The notes beneath the pieces were generated by a model, which had not been told where the DNA came from, searched no databases, and saw nothing but the letters and a program-made list of their open reading frames with translations. Both the position numbers and the translations under genes were made by a program. 64,000 nucleotides of DNA from a bacterium (GTDB taxonomy: Bacteria; Pseudomonadota; Gammaproteobacteria; Burkholderiales; Thiobacillaceae). The stretch is from assembly GCA_009772925.1 (NCBI GenBank), contig WOUQ01000005.1, positions 62,001 through 126,000 on the forward strand, given 5' to 3'. Within the stretch, counting starts at the first letter, position 1; every line of letters begins with the position of its first letter. Positions 1-10,734 of this stretch are shown in pieces.

Positions 1-2887
1 AGGTGGCGGTGCGGTTCATGACCTTGGATTCCAGCACCTGGCCGCTGGCCGAATACACCTCGTAGCGGTGATCGCCGGTACCGGTCTTGCCACCGATGAT
101 CAGAAACTCGCCGCCGCCGAGCGGATAGGCGCCGCGCAGGCGGCGGGCGGTACCCTCTTGCACGACGTCGACGAGGGCGCGGCGCACCACCCCGGCCACC
201 TCGGCGGAGAAGATGCGCGTGGCCTCCGGTTGCTCGCGCTTGAGCACGCTGTGATAGGGCGTGCCCGCGGCGAACTCGACGCGGGTGAGGGTGACGGGCT
301 GCAGCTTGACACCGTCGTTGAGGATCACGCCCATCATCTCGGCCAGGGCGGCGGGCCGGTCTGCCGAGGAACCGATGGCGGTGGCATAGGAGGGCACCAA
401 AGTGCCGAACGGATAGCCGAGCTGACGCCAGCGCCGATGGATTTCCTGGAAGGCCTCGATCTCCAGCAGGGAGAGGATGCGCGAATCCTGGGCGTTCTTG
501 TGGCTGGTCTTCAGCAGCCAGCCATACACCTCCTGGCGCTCCTTCTGGCTGGCCTTGGTGATGTCGCTCCAGCCGGCCTGCGGATTCGCGCGCAAATAAG
601 CCACCAACCACAGTTCCAGGGGATGGATCTGGGCGATGTAGCCGCGGTCGGAGAGGTCGAATTTGTCCGGGCCGTAGGTTTCGTAGAGGAACTGGTAATC
701 CCCCTCGTTCAGGCTGGCGGGATTGTTCAGGCGCTGCCGGATGAAGGTACTGAAGGCGGCCACGTCGGCCTGGGGTTCCAGGTAGCGGTGTACCGCTGCC
801 AGCCGCCTGGGGTTGGCGGTGAGGTGATTGAGCAGGGCGCCGCTGGCTTCCTCCGGTTTCAGCCCCTTGTACTTCTTGTGGAAGCGGGCCAGATAGGACT
901 TGCCCTCCTTGTCCGCGAAGCGCCGCAGGTATTCCGCGCGGCGCGGGTCCTGGGGGTCGTCAAGGATCTGCGCCGCGCCCTTGGGGTCGCGATACATGAA
1001 GTGCCGGACGATGTCGCGCATCAGGCGGATGAAGGGCAGGTTCACCGAATTGCGCGTGGCCTCCCACATGTCCATGACCTTGTTGTTGTCCTCGCGGTTG
1101 AAGTTGGCGAACTGGTGCACGCCACCGCCGGTGAGGAAGGATTCCGCCGGGCTGGCCGAATAGGGCCGCGCCATGGCCGCTTCCAGCATGGGCGTGAGGG
1201 ATTTGTCGCGGGCCCCGGCGAGATAGTTGAGCGCCCAGCGCAGCAGCAGATCCTTGTCCGCCACCTTGACCCTGAGCAGCTCGCCACGCGACAGGCCGGC
1301 GTACTGTTCGTGCAGTTCCGCCACCAGTTGCAGGTAGGTCAGGAGGGTGCGCAGCTTGGCCGAGGACCCCATGTCCAGCTTGGCACCCTTGTTGATGTCG
1401 AAGGGCTGGTTCAGGTTGTCGGCCTGCACCCGCAGCAGGGCGCCCTCTTCCGTGTTCTCGTACAGGGTGAAACTGTAGATCGGTTTGCTCAGGTCGTTCC
1501 CGGGCGCCAGCAGGTATTGCCCGTAGAGGCCGGCGGCCTCTACCACCAGCGGGTCGGACAGGCGCCGCAGGAAGGCGGAAATTGCGCGCTGGGTGGGCGC
1601 GTGCAGGGTGGCGCGGGCCTTCACGTCGAGGCGGTCGAGGTCATACAGGCGCGGCACACCCAGGCGACCGGAGAGCTCGACGCGCAGGGCGCTGGCCGCC
1701 TTGTCCTCGAACGGCTCGGCACCACCGTTGCGCCGCGACTTGCCATTCACGCGAAAGGCGATGCGCTCGCGCAGGGCCGCGTCGCGCAGTTCCGGGCTGA
1801 TCACCCGCGCCTCCGCCAGCAGACGCAGATGCGCGTCGGCATGGGCGTTCAGCTGGTCGCGGCCGGACAGCAGGTAATAAGACGGCTTGCGCTGGGAAAT
1901 CAGCAGACCGAGCACGTGCTTGTAGGCACGCGCGGTTTCCGGCGTCGGTTTCGGCACGCGCAGCAGGCGGTTGGCCTCCTCGAAATCCAGGCCGAACCAG
2001 GCATGCAGACCATCACCCACGCCGTTGACCTCACCGAAGCCCGGCGCCGCCGCGAGCGGCACCGAATTCAGGTAATCCAGCACGATGCGGCGCCGCGTGG
2101 CGCGCGTGTCCTCGCCGTCGAGATAGGCGCGCAGCGAGGCCGACACCATCTGCCGCAGCTTGTCGGCGGGGGTCATGGTCAGGCCGTCCGGGGAATGCCG
2201 GTATTTCTCGATCTGGGTGGCCAGGGTGGAGCCGCCGGGCACGTTGCGTGCGGGATCCACCGCCTGCAGCATCTTCTCCAGCAGCGCCGCGCCGAGGCGG
2301 TCCCATTCCACCGCCGGATTGCGCTGCGGGTGATTGGGATCCAGCAGTTCGCGGTTCTCGATGAACAGCAGGGTATTGGCCACCACCGCCGGCACGCCGC
2401 TGAAATCGGTGTAGGCGTAGCGTGGATGTTTCGCGCTGTAGAGCGGTTCGCCACGGCAGTCGAGGATGTCGAGGCCCGCCACGGACTTTTCCGCGTAGGG
2501 CATGAACAGGCCGAAATCATGCACACGCGCCATATCCGGTGACAGGCGCGCCTGCTCGGTCACCAGGAAACCCTGCTGCTTCAGGCGCTGGATGTATCCG
2601 GGCAGGCCCACATAACCCAGGCGGATGTCATAGGGTCCGGCCTCCGGGGTACGCAGGTCCGGGTTCTCGCCGGCCTCGGTCTGGAAGGTCAGGCGCTTGC
2701 CGTAGCCCGCCAGCACCATGGCCTGGAACGGCGAGGCGATCAGTTCGTAGGCGGCGACCAGCGCACCCAGCAGCATCGCCACGAAGATGAAGATCCAGAA
2801 ACCCGGACCCAGCTTGCGCGGTTTCTTCGGCGGCAGCGCGGCGGGTGGCACGCGGATGGGTGTCTCGGGCGCGGACTTCTTTGTCAT
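1..2887 (-). CDS. Penicillin-binding protein with GT51-like and transpeptidase domains (3' end outside window)
   Basis: Peptidoglycan synthesis at the inner membrane. The frame opens with ATG at 2887 and runs off the left edge, about 962 codons visible. After a basic proline-rich cytoplasmic start, one membrane segment lies near residues 33-50. A glycosyltransferase-51-like region follows: FIENRELL stands where EDRRF is usual and GGSTLATQ (about residue 214) where GGSTITQQ is usual, so the first domain is divergent. The penicillin-binding domain shows its three motifs in order: SSAK (about 507), SVN (about 613) and KTGT (about 932). This resembles large class A PBPs (PBP1A/1C type). I infer an active transpeptidase; whether the diverged glycosyltransferase still works cannot be told. 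It is followed on the same strand by hemF only at a distance of 55 nt upstream, so it may be co-transcribed with it. Confidence 0.8.
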   Translation of the reverse strand, partial: MTKKSAPETPIRVPPAALPPKKPRKLGPGFWIFIFVAMLLGALVAAYELIASPFQAMVLAGYGKRLTFQTEAGENPDLRTPEAGPYDIRLGYVGLPGYIQRLKQQGFLVTEQARLSPDMARVHDFGLFMPYAEKSVAGLDILDCRGEPLYSAKHPRYAYTDFSGVPAVVANTLLFIENRELLDPNHPQRNPAVEWDRLGAALLEKMLQAVDPARNVPGGSTLATQIEKYRHSPDGLTMTPADKLRQMVSASLRAYLDGEDTRATRRRIVLDYLNSVPLAAAPGFGEVNGVGDGLHAWFGLDFEEANRLLRVPKPTPETARAYKHVLGLLISQRKPSYYLLSGRDQLNAHADAHLRLLAEARVISPELRDAALRERIAFRVNGKSRRNGGAEPFEDKAASALRVELSGRLGVPRLYDLDRLDVKARATLHAPTQRAISAFLRRLSDPLVVEAAGLYGQYLLAPGNDLSKPIYSFTLYENTEEGALLRVQADNLNQPFDINKGAKLDMGSSAKLRTLLTYLQLVAELHEQYAGLSRGELLRVKVADKDLLLRWALNYLAGARDKSLTPMLEAAMARPYSASPAESFLTGGGVHQFANFNREDNNKVMDMWEATRNSVNLPFIRLMRDIVRHFMYRDPKGAAQILDDPQDPRRAEYLRRFADKEGKSYLARFHKKYKGLKPEEASGALLNHLTANPRRLAAVHRYLEPQADVAAFSTFIRQRLNNPASLNEGDYQFLYETYGPDKFDLSDRGYIAQIHPLELWLVAYLRANPQAGWSDITKASQKERQEVYGWLLKTSHKNAQDSRILSLLEIEAFQEIHRRWRQLGYPFGTLVPSYATAIGSSADRPAALAEMMGVILNDGVKLQPVTLTRVEFAAGTPYHSVLKREQPEATRIFSAEVAGVVRRALVDVVQEGTARRLRGAYPLGGGEFLIIGGKTGTGDHRYEVYSASGQVLESKVMNRTAT

Positions 2888-2942
2888 TGCTGGCTATCGG
2901 CGGGTGCCGCGGCCGACAGGACGCCGGCCGGGCAGGTATGAC

Positions 2943-3908
2943 TCAGGGCCGCGCGAACTCCCCCAGCCAGTCACGGGGGCGCAGGAAATCGCTGTACAGC
3001 CGGGCCTCCGGCGTGCCCGGCTCGGGTTTCCAGTCATAGCGCCATTTCACCAGCGGTGGCATGGACATGAGGATGGATTCGGTGCGGCCGCCGGATTGCA
3101 GGCCGAACAGGGTGCCCCGGTCGAACACCAGGTTGAATTCCACGTAGCGGCCGCGGCGGTAGAGCTGGAAATCCCGCTCCCGCTCGCCGTAGGGCGTGTC
3201 GGCGCGGCGCTCGAGGATGGGTACGTAGGCGGAGAGGAAGTGGTCGCCCACCGATTCGGTGAGGTTGAAGCACTGCTCGAATGCATCGGCGTTGACCGCC
3301 GATGCGTTTTCCCCTCCCCCGCTTACGGGAGAGGGGAGCGAAGAAAGGTCGTCGAAGAAGATGCCGCCCACGCCGCGCGGCTCGTTGCGGTGCTTGAGGA
3401 AGAAATATTCGTCGCACCAATGCTTGAAGCGCGGATACAGGGTGGCATCGAAGGGGTCGAGCGACTTGCGGCACATGCTGTGGAAGTGCACCGCGTCCTC
3501 CTCGAAACCGTAGTAGGGAGTCAGGTCCATGCCGCCGCCGAACCACCACACCGGCGCCTCGCCATCCTTCTCGGCGACGAAGAAGCGCACGTTCATGTGC
3601 GAGGTGGGAGCATAGGGATTGCGCGGATGCATGACCAGCGACACGCCCATGGCCTGCCAGCGCCGGCCGGCGAGTTCGGGCCGGTGCGCCGAGGCGGAGG
3701 CCGGCAGTTTCGCGCCCATGACGTGGGAGAAGTTGCAGCCGCCCCGCTCCAGGACGTTGCCCTCTTCCACCAGATAGGAATAGCCGCCGCCGCCCTCGGG
3801 CCGTTCCCAGCCATCTCGGCGGAAGGTCTTGCCGTCCACCTGCTCCATGCGTTCGACGATGAGCTCCTGCAACTCCAGGAGGAATTCCTTGACGCGTTCC
3901 GTGTTCAT
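2943..3908 (-). CDS. hemF: Oxygen-dependent coproporphyrinogen III oxidase
   Basis: Converts coproporphyrinogen III to protoporphyrinogen IX with O2 in haem synthesis; cytosolic homodimer. Family signatures are clear: [23 protein letters not shown] near the N-terminus, [21 protein letters not shown] in the middle and [35 protein letters not shown] towards the C-terminus (quoted in parts). At 321 aa it is about 15-20 residues longer than usual. The extra residues, [17 protein letters not shown], follow GGIFFDDL and are encoded by a REP-like palindrome (3311-3336) inserted in frame. The rest of the reading frame is intact, so the enzyme is probably functional with a surface loop added. Near purD and purH, as in other betaproteobacteria. 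Confidence 0.95.
   Translation of the reverse strand: MNTERVKEFLLELQELIVERMEQVDGKTFRRDGWERPEGGGGYSYLVEEGNVLERGGCNFSHVMGAKLPASASAHRPELAGRRWQAMGVSLVMHPRNPYAPTSHMNVRFFVAEKDGEAPVWWFGGGMDLTPYYGFEEDAVHFHSMCRKSLDPFDATLYPRFKHWCDEYFFLKHRNEPRGVGGIFFDDLSSLPSPVSGGGENASAVNADAFEQCFNLTESVGDHFLSAYVPILERRADTPYGERERDFQLYRRGRYVEFNLVFDRGTLFGLQSGGRTESILMSMPPLVKWRYDWKPEPGTPEARLYSDFLRPRDWLGEFARP
3311..3336. repeat. REP-like palindrome inside hemF
   Basis: CCCCTCCCCCGCTTACGGG followed by AGAGGGG folds as an imperfect hairpin. It is the same family (CCCTCTCCCGC / GCGGGAGAGGG) as the elements at 11679-11778, 18135-18239, 48635-48664 and about 60021-60046. Here it keeps the hemF frame open. Confidence 0.8.
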
Positions 3909-4004
3909 GGCAATCGAGGCGGACCCAAACGGCCGGATTCTACCCAGAAATACGGCGCGGACCGCGCACTTCGAGATTGCGCCGACCCATGCTCGCGGGA
4001 ATCC

Positions 4005-4661
4005 TCAACTCCACAGGCTCAGGGGCGGATCCGCCACCACGGCGCGCAGGATGTCGCCACGGCTGACGAAGCCGACCAGGGTGCCATCGTCGTTCACCAT
4101 AGGCACGCCGGGCAGGTCATCGTCCAGCAGGACGCGGGCGATGCGGCGGATGTCGGTGACCGGATCGGCGGTGATCACCGGCGTAAGCATGACCTCGCCG
4201 ACATGGCGCACCAGGGGCATGCGACCGGGCTTCCTTTGCAGGTCGAAGCTGATCAGCAAGTCCCGTTCCGTCACCAGGCCAACCAGCCTGCCGTCTGCAT
4301 CCAATACCGGCGCCTGGCGCACGCCGCGCGCCAGCAGGCGGCGCCAGGCCGCCGCTGCCTGTTCCTCCGTCGACAGGGTGAAGACCGCGCGGCTCATGAT
4401 CTGGTAGGCGTGATACAGGGGACCGCGCTCCTGCTCGGGCGCCTGCAGGGTTTCCTGGTAGGCGCGGGCGGCGGCCTCGTGGCCCGCGGTCGGCCCGCCC
4501 GTATCGCGGCTATGCGTCCGCTCGACGAAAGTCGGCAGCGCTTCCTCGCCCTCCTGGCCGATCGCCCTGCTACGGCGGGCGCGGGTCACCCCGGTCAATT
4601 CCGAAAGTTGCTCCAGGGTGCCGCGAAAATGCTGGCCCGAAAGGCCATAGAGAGTAAACAT
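4005..4661 (-). CDS. CBS-domain protein
   Basis: 218 aa. Residues 1-80 are charged and not recognised (start MFTLYGLSGQHFRG). Two CBS motifs fill the C-terminal half: about 88-145 (IMSRAVFTLSTEE, then RQAPVLDADGRLVGLVTERDLL) and about 155-215 (EVMLTPVITADP, then GVPMVNDDGTLVGFVSRGDIL). CBS pairs bind adenine nucleotides and act as energy sensors; the target here is unknown. No effector domain is fused. It sits alone between hemF and tsaC with about 70-100 nt on each side. Confidence 0.85.
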   Translation of the reverse strand: MFTLYGLSGQHFRGTLEQLSELTGVTRARRSRAIGQEGEEALPTFVERTHSRDTGGPTAGHEAAARAYQETLQAPEQERGPLYHAYQIMSRAVFTLSTEEQAAAAWRRLLARGVRQAPVLDADGRLVGLVTERDLLISFDLQRKPGRMPLVRHVGEVMLTPVITADPVTDIRRIARVLLDDDLPGVPMVNDDGTLVGFVSRGDILRAVVADPPLSLWS

Positions 4662-4730
4662 GGCGGGTCTCCGGCGGGAAACGCGGCCAGCATAACCCAG
4701 GTCGCCGCCCTGACCACCGTCGGCCGGGAA

Positions 4731-5285
4731 TCAGGGCCGCACCACGCCGCCGTGGTAGGGATCGAGGATGGTGGAGGGCCGCTTGCGGCGACCGACACGG
4801 CCTTCCAGCACGAGCACGCGAGCGCCGAACTGGCGCCGGCACTCGGCGGCCGTTCTCAGGGGGCGCCGGCCGGCCAGGTTGGCGCTGGTCGATACCAGGG
4901 GCATGCCCAGGAAATGGCAGAGGCGCGCGGCCTCGGCATGGGCGGTGACGCGCACCGCCATCTTCTCGTGCCGCCCGAGCAGCCAGCGCGGGCAGCGCCG
5001 CCCCTTGGGCAGCAGCAGGGTGGTTGGCCCGGGCCACCAGTCGCCGAAGCGGCGCAGGATCTCGCGGGGATTGGGCGCGAGGTAAGGCTTGAATTGGTGA
5101 CAGTCGGCGCCGATGAGGATGAGGCCCTTGTTACGTGGCCTCCCCTTGAGCCGCAGGATGCGGGCCACCGCCCCGGCGTTGCGGGGGTCGCAACCCAGGC
5201 CGTAGCAGGACTCGGTGGGATAGGCGATGACCCCGCCACGCCTGAGGAAGGCAAGAATGCGGCGGATCGGCGGCAGCGGGGTCAA
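4731..5285 (-). CDS. tsaC: Threonylcarbamoyl-AMP synthase (YrdC/TsaC type)
   Basis: Makes threonylcarbamoyl-adenylate from threonine, bicarbonate and ATP for the t6A37 modification of ANN-decoding tRNAs. 184 aa, the short TsaC form without the Sua5 C-terminal domain. The YrdC signature is clear: GGVIAYPTESCYGLGCDP (residues 18-35), KGRPRNKGLILI (47-58), PGPTTLLLP (about 86-94) and PLVSTSANLAG (about 128-138). It begins 13 nt after the purD stop and is probably co-transcribed with purD. Confidence 0.93.
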   Translation of the reverse strand: MTPLPPIRRILAFLRRGGVIAYPTESCYGLGCDPRNAGAVARILRLKGRPRNKGLILIGADCHQFKPYLAPNPREILRRFGDWWPGPTTLLLPKGRRCPRWLLGRHEKMAVRVTAHAEAARLCHFLGMPLVSTSANLAGRRPLRTAAECRRQFGARVLVLEGRVGRRKRPSTILDPYHGGVVRP

Positions 5286-5298
5286 GGTTGCGGCGCGG

Positions 5299-6576
5299 CT
5301 AGGATTTCTTGCGCCGGATGGCGCGCCAGCCGATGTCGCGGCGCATCTGGCGGCCGGCGAAATCGATACCCTCCGCCACCTCGTAGGCGCGGGTCTGGGC
5401 GATCTTCACCGTGTCGCCCAAGGCGGTGACGCAGAGCACGCGACCACCTGAGGTGACCACCTGGTCGCCCTCGATCGCGCTGCCGGCGTGGAAGACGTGG
5501 AAATCCTCGCCCTTCGCGTCCAGGCCGGTGATGGCGTCGCCCTTGCGCGGGCTGTCCGGATAACCGGCCGCGGCCATCACCACGCCCAGGGCGCAACGCC
5601 GGTCCCACTCGGCATCGACCCGGTCCAGGGTGCCGTCGATGGCGGCCTCGAGCAGGGTCACCAGGTCGGACTTGAGCCGCATCATGATGGGCTGGGTTTC
5701 CGGGTCACCCATGCGGCAGTTGAATTCCAGCACGCCCAGATGTCCATCCGCGCCGATCATCAGGCCGGCATAGAGGAAGCCGGTGAAGGGAGTGCCTTCG
5801 GCCTGCATGCCGGCCACCACCGGACGGATCACCTCGCGCAGGACCTTGGCGTGGATTTCCGGCGTCACCACCGGCGCGGGGGAATAGGCGCCCATGCCAC
5901 CGGTGTTCGGGCCCTCGTCGTGGTCCAGCAGGCGCTTGTGGTCCTGGCTGGTGGCCAGCGCGAGGACGTGCTCGCCGTCCACCATGACGATGAAGCTGGC
6001 TTCCTCGCCCACCAGGCATTCCTCGATCACCACCCGGTGGCCGGCTTCACCCATGCTGTTGCCGGAGAGCATGGCCTCGACGGCGGCGTGCGCCTCCTCG
6101 GCGGTTTGCGCCACCACCACGCCCTTGCCGGCGGCGAGGCCGTCGGCCTTGACCACGATGGGCGCACCCTTGTCCTGGATGTAGGCGTGGGCGGCGGCGG
6201 CATCGGTGAAAGTGGCGAAGGCGGCGGTGGGAATCTGGTGCCGTGCCATGAACTGCTTGGCGAAATCCTTGGAGGATTCCAGTTGGGCCGCCGCTTGCGT
6301 GGGGCCGAAGATCTTCAATCCGGCGGCGCGGAAGGCGTCCACCACGCCGGCGGCGAGAGGCGCCTCGGGACCGACCACGGTGAGCTGAATACCCTCGTTC
6401 CTGGCAAATTCCAGCAGATCAGGAATGGCGGTGACGGCCACGTTCTCCACCCCCTCCTCGCGGGCCGTGCCGCCGTTGCCGGGCGCCACGAACACCTTCT
6501 GCACGCGTGGGGACTGCTTGAGCCGCCAGGCCAGGGCGTGTTCACGCCCGCCGGAGCCGATGACGAGGATTTTCAT
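5299..6576 (-). CDS. purD: Phosphoribosylamine-glycine ligase
   Basis: Second step of purine synthesis: phosphoribosylamine + glycine + ATP gives GAR. 425 aa, the usual length. N-terminal [17 protein letters not shown] is the family hallmark and sets the start at ATG 6576. An in-frame ATG 54 nt upstream lies in the heptad-repeat region and is rejected. The ATP-grasp core ([51 protein letters not shown]) and the [18 protein letters not shown]-terminus are present. Lies downstream of purH on the same strand, with a heptad-repeat hairpin in between. Confidence 0.96.
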   Translation of the reverse strand: MKILVIGSGGREHALAWRLKQSPRVQKVFVAPGNGGTAREEGVENVAVTAIPDLLEFARNEGIQLTVVGPEAPLAAGVVDAFRAAGLKIFGPTQAAAQLESSKDFAKQFMARHQIPTAAFATFTDAAAAHAYIQDKGAPIVVKADGLAAGKGVVVAQTAEEAHAAVEAMLSGNSMGEAGHRVVIEECLVGEEASFIVMVDGEHVLALATSQDHKRLLDHDEGPNTGGMGAYSPAPVVTPEIHAKVLREVIRPVVAGMQAEGTPFTGFLYAGLMIGADGHLGVLEFNCRMGDPETQPIMMRLKSDLVTLLEAAIDGTLDRVDAEWDRRCALGVVMAAAGYPDSPRKGDAITGLDAKGEDFHVFHAGSAIEGDQVVTSGGRVLCVTALGDTVKIAQTRAYEVAEGIDFAGRQMRRDIGWRAIRRKKS

Positions 6577-6601
6577 GGTTGTCTCGCTGATTGGATCGGG
6601 G

Positions 6602-6703
6602 AAAAGGGAAAAGAGAAACGGGAAACGCAAAAACCAACCACCGCGTTGGCCCCTCTTCTCACTTTTCCCGTTTCCCGTTTCCCGTTTCCCATTTCCCTGT
6701 TCC
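6602..6703. repeat. Inverted arrays of a 7-nt repeat between purH and purD
   Basis: The left arm reads GGGAAAA/GGGAAAA/GAGAAAC/GGGAAAC and the right arm TTTTCCC/GTTTCCC/GTTTCCC/GTTTCCC/ATTTCCC, so the transcript can form a long stem made of heptamers. Same family at 8289-8395 and 10631-10730. Confidence 0.75.
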
Positions 6704-6711
6704 CGACGTGA

Positions 6712-8280
<1,569 letters not shown>

Positions 8281-8288
8281 TTTGAGGA

Positions 8289-8395
8289 CGGGAAAAGGGA
8301 AACGAGAAACGGGAAACGTATAGGAAGCTGGAGGGATGGGTGTTCGCGTTTCTCCTGAGCCGCGAAGCGGCGAGTCCCGTTTCCCATTTCCCGCT
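8289..8395. repeat. Inverted heptad-repeat arrays between fis and purH
   Basis: Left arm GGGAAAA/GGGAAAC/GAGAAAC/GGGAAAC; right arm CGTTTCTC, then a small hairpin (GCCGCGAAGCGGC), then GTCCCGTTTCCCATTTCCCG. The nested small hairpin also occurs in the 10631-10730 copy. Confidence 0.75.
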
Positions 8396-8401
8396 TCAAC
8401 C

Positions 8402-8647
8402 TCACTTTATTCCATGCTGCTGCATCTTCTTGCGCAGCGTGTTGCGGTTGATGCCGAGCCATTCGGCGGCCCGGCTCTGGTTGCTGCCGGCCCGGTCCAG
8501 GATCACATCAAGCAGCGGCTTTTCCACGCAATTGAGGACCATCTCGTAGATGCCGGCGGGTGGCTCCCCATCGAGGTCCTTGAAGTACTGTTCCAGCTCC
8601 CGGCGCACGCAGGCGGCCAGTTCGCTTTCGTTGAAGTGGGTCTCCAT
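8402..8647 (-). CDS. fis: Fis-family nucleoid-associated DNA-binding protein
   Basis: 81 aa. Bends DNA at degenerate sites and links growth rate to transcription. The C-terminal helix-turn-helix [27 protein letters not shown] is the Fis/NtrC-type fold (quoted as [12 protein letters not shown] and [10 protein letters not shown]). N-terminal region [22 protein letters not shown] is shorter than in E. coli Fis (98 aa), as usual for betaproteobacteria. Starts 17 nt after dusB, the classic dusB-fis operon. Confidence 0.95.
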   Translation of the reverse strand: METHFNESELAACVRRELEQYFKDLDGEPPAGIYEMVLNCVEKPLLDVILDRAGSNQSRAAEWLGINRNTLRKKMQQHGIK

Positions 8648-8664
8648 CCATTACACCTTGTTGT

Positions 8665-9690
8665 TCAGGCTGCTTCACGCCGCGCGGGCGGGATGTCCAG
8701 GTAAATCAGTCGGCTGGCCCGTTCTCGCGCGCGCCAGAAGAAATCGTTGACGGCCTCGAGCTGCGCGCCGGGGCTTTCCAGTTGGTTCATGGCATGGCGG
8801 AAATGGGCGGAATCCGCCAGGCCCCGCGTGTACCAGGCAATGTGCTTGCGCGCCATGCGCAATCCGGCGGGCTGGCCGTAGAACGCGTAGAGATCTTCCA
8901 GGTGGGCCAGCAGCACGTCGTGGATTTCCGCGACTTCCGGCGCCGGCAGCTTCTCGCCGCTGGCGAGGAAATGGCCGATCTCGCGAAACAGCCAGGGTCG
9001 GCCCTGGGCGGCGCGACCGATCATGACGGCGTCGGCCCGGGTCGTTTCCAACACGTACTTCGCCTTCTCCGGCGTGGTGATGTCGCCGTTGGCGATGACC
9101 GGAATGCGGGCTGCCGCCTTCACCGCCGCGATGGTTTCGTACTCCGCCTCGCCGGAATAACCACAGGCGCGGGTGCGACCGTGGATGGCCAGGGCCTGGA
9201 TGCCGGCTTCCTGGGCGATGTGCAGGATGGCCAGCGCGTTCCTGTGCGATCGGTCCCAGCCGGTGCGGATCTTCAGGGTCACCGGAGTACCCGGCACCGC
9301 CTGCACCACGGCCTCCAGGATGCGGCCCACCAGGAGCTCGTCCTGCAGCAGGGCGGAGCCGGCCATGACGTTGCACACCTTCTTCGCCGGGCAGCCCATG
9401 TTGATGTCGATGATCTGGGCGCCCTCGCCCGCGTTATAGCGGGCCGCCTCGGCCATCATGGCCGGATCGCTACCGGCGATCTGCACCGAGACCGGCTCGA
9501 CTTCGCCTTCGTGGTTGGCCCGGCGCTTGGTCTTGGCCGAGCCGTACAACAGCGAATTCGAGGTCACCATTTCCGACACCGCCATGCCGGCGCCCATCTT
9601 CTTGCACAGCTGCCGGAACGGCCGATCGGTGACGCCCGCCATGGGCGCGACGATCAGATTGTTCTTGAGCTGGAAGGGACCGATGCGCAT
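8665..9690 (-). CDS. dusB: tRNA-dihydrouridine synthase B
   Basis: FMN- and NADPH-dependent reduction of uridine (U17 in E. coli DusB) in tRNA. 341 aa from ATG 9690 (MRIGPFQLKNNLIVAPMAGVTDRPFR); a longer frame begins in the upstream repeat and is rejected. Signature residues: DINMGCPAKKV with the catalytic Cys, TLKIRTGWD, LAIHGRTRACGYSG, VIANGDITTPEKA, AVMIGRAAQGRPWLF. First gene of the dusB-fis unit. Confidence 0.95.
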   Translation of the reverse strand: MRIGPFQLKNNLIVAPMAGVTDRPFRQLCKKMGAGMAVSEMVTSNSLLYGSAKTKRRANHEGEVEPVSVQIAGSDPAMMAEAARYNAGEGAQIIDINMGCPAKKVCNVMAGSALLQDELLVGRILEAVVQAVPGTPVTLKIRTGWDRSHRNALAILHIAQEAGIQALAIHGRTRACGYSGEAEYETIAAVKAAARIPVIANGDITTPEKAKYVLETTRADAVMIGRAAQGRPWLFREIGHFLASGEKLPAPEVAEIHDVLLAHLEDLYAFYGQPAGLRMARKHIAWYTRGLADSAHFRHAMNQLESPGAQLEAVNDFFWRARERASRLIYLDIPPARREAA

Positions 9691-9761
9691 GAAAGAACCG
9701 GAGAGGGAACGACGGACGAAAGCTGCGCATTTTATACGCAAGCCCCCCGAACACAAAAGGC

Positions 9762-9815
9762 AGGACTGAGGACTGAGTATCCCCACTCAGCACTCAGTCC
9801 TCAGCACTCAGTCCT
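9762..9815. repeat. Heptad-type inverted repeat, possible terminator, between nrtD and dusB
   Basis: AGGACTGAGGACTGAGT, a short loop, then ACTCAGC/ACTCAGT/CCTCAGC/ACTCAGT/CCT. The unit differs from the GGGAAAC family, but period (7 nt) and inverted design are the same. It lies just after the nrtD stop on the minus strand and could end nrt transcription; there is no U-tract. Confidence 0.7.
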
Positions 9816-9827
9816 CATCCTTCTCCT

Positions 9828-10619
9828 CTACGCCGCCTTCTTCATGTGTTTCTGGTAGAGGAACTCCAGCACCTGACCGCGCAGATGGTGGTAGTGGGCG
9901 TTCTCCGCCAGCTTCAGGCGGTCGCGCGGACGCGGCAGGTCCACGTCCAGGACTTCGCCGATGGTGGCGGCCGGACCGTTGGTCATCATGACGATGCGGT
10001 CGGACAGCAGCACCGCCTCGTCGACGTCGTGGGTCACCATCAGGGTGGTGGCATGGGTCTCCTGGACGATACGCATCAGCTCGTCCTGCAAGCCCGCCCG
10101 GGTCAGCGCGTCGAGGGCGCCGAAGGGCTCGTCCAGCAACAGCACCTTGGGTTCCATGGCCAGGGCGCGGGCGATGCCGACACGCTGCTTCATGCCGCCG
10201 GAAATCTCGCCGGGATGCTTGTGCATGGCGTGGGCGAGGCCCACCAGCTCCAGGGCGGCCTGGGTACGCTCCTTCAGCTTGGCCTTGGCTTCCCTGGCGC
10301 CGAACACCCGTTCCACCGCCAGATAGACGTTGCCGAAGCAGGTCAGCCAGGGCAGCAGGCTGTGGTTCTGGAACACCACCGCCCGCTCCGGGCCGGGGCC
10401 GCTGATTTCCCGCTCCGACAGCAACAGGATGCCGTCGGTGGGGGAGGTCAGGCCCGCCACCAGGTTCAGCAGGGTGGACTTGCCGCAGCCCGAGTGGCCG
10501 ATCAAGGCGATGAACTCGCCCTGCTTCACGGTCAGGTTGATGTCGGTCAACGCGGTGAACTTGCCCTTCTTGGTGTCGAACACCATTTTGGCGTTTTCGA
10601 TGTGCAGGTAGTTGTGCAT
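9828..10619 (-). CDS. nrtD: Nitrate ABC transporter, ATP-binding protein
   Basis: Energises nitrate/nitrite import with NrtA and NrtB. 263 aa. Walker A GHSGCGKST (about 42-50), Q-loop VFQNHSLLPWL, signature ISGGMKQRVGIARALAM (Ile for the usual Leu), Walker B VLLLDEPFGALD, H-loop THDVDEA. It belongs to the NrtD/SsuB/TauB group; nitrate specificity is inferred from the adjacent NrtA and the downstream reductases. Only one ATPase is present; there is no NrtC fusion. A 115-nt heptad repeat separates it from nrtB. Confidence 0.9.
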   Translation of the reverse strand: MHNYLHIENAKMVFDTKKGKFTALTDINLTVKQGEFIALIGHSGCGKSTLLNLVAGLTSPTDGILLLSEREISGPGPERAVVFQNHSLLPWLTCFGNVYLAVERVFGAREAKAKLKERTQAALELVGLAHAMHKHPGEISGGMKQRVGIARALAMEPKVLLLDEPFGALDALTRAGLQDELMRIVQETHATTLMVTHDVDEAVLLSDRIVMMTNGPAATIGEVLDVDLPRPRDRLKLAENAHYHHLRGQVLEFLYQKHMKKAA

Positions 10620-10630
10620 GGGTTTCTCCG

Positions 10631-10730
10631 GGGGAAATGGGAAATGGGAAATGGGAAACGAGAAACGGGAAACGTGGTGGAGGTTGCGTTTCCCTTGAGG
10701 CCGCAGGCCGAGTCCCGTTTCCCATATTCC
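10631..10730. repeat. Inverted heptad-repeat arrays between nrtB and nrtD
   Basis: Left arm has GGGAAAT three times, then GGGAAAC, GAGAAAC and GGGAAAC. Right arm is CGTTTCCC, a small hairpin (GGCCGCAGGCC), then GTCCCGTTTCCCATATTCC. It lies between two genes that must be expressed together. Confidence 0.75.
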
Positions 10731-10734
10731 GTAT

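Noticed and set aside
68-5429. Very long plus-strand open frames opposite the PBP, hemF, CBS, tsaC and purD genes
   Set aside because: They are antisense shadows produced by GC-rich codon use; their translations show no family motifs, while the minus strand gives known proteins throughout.
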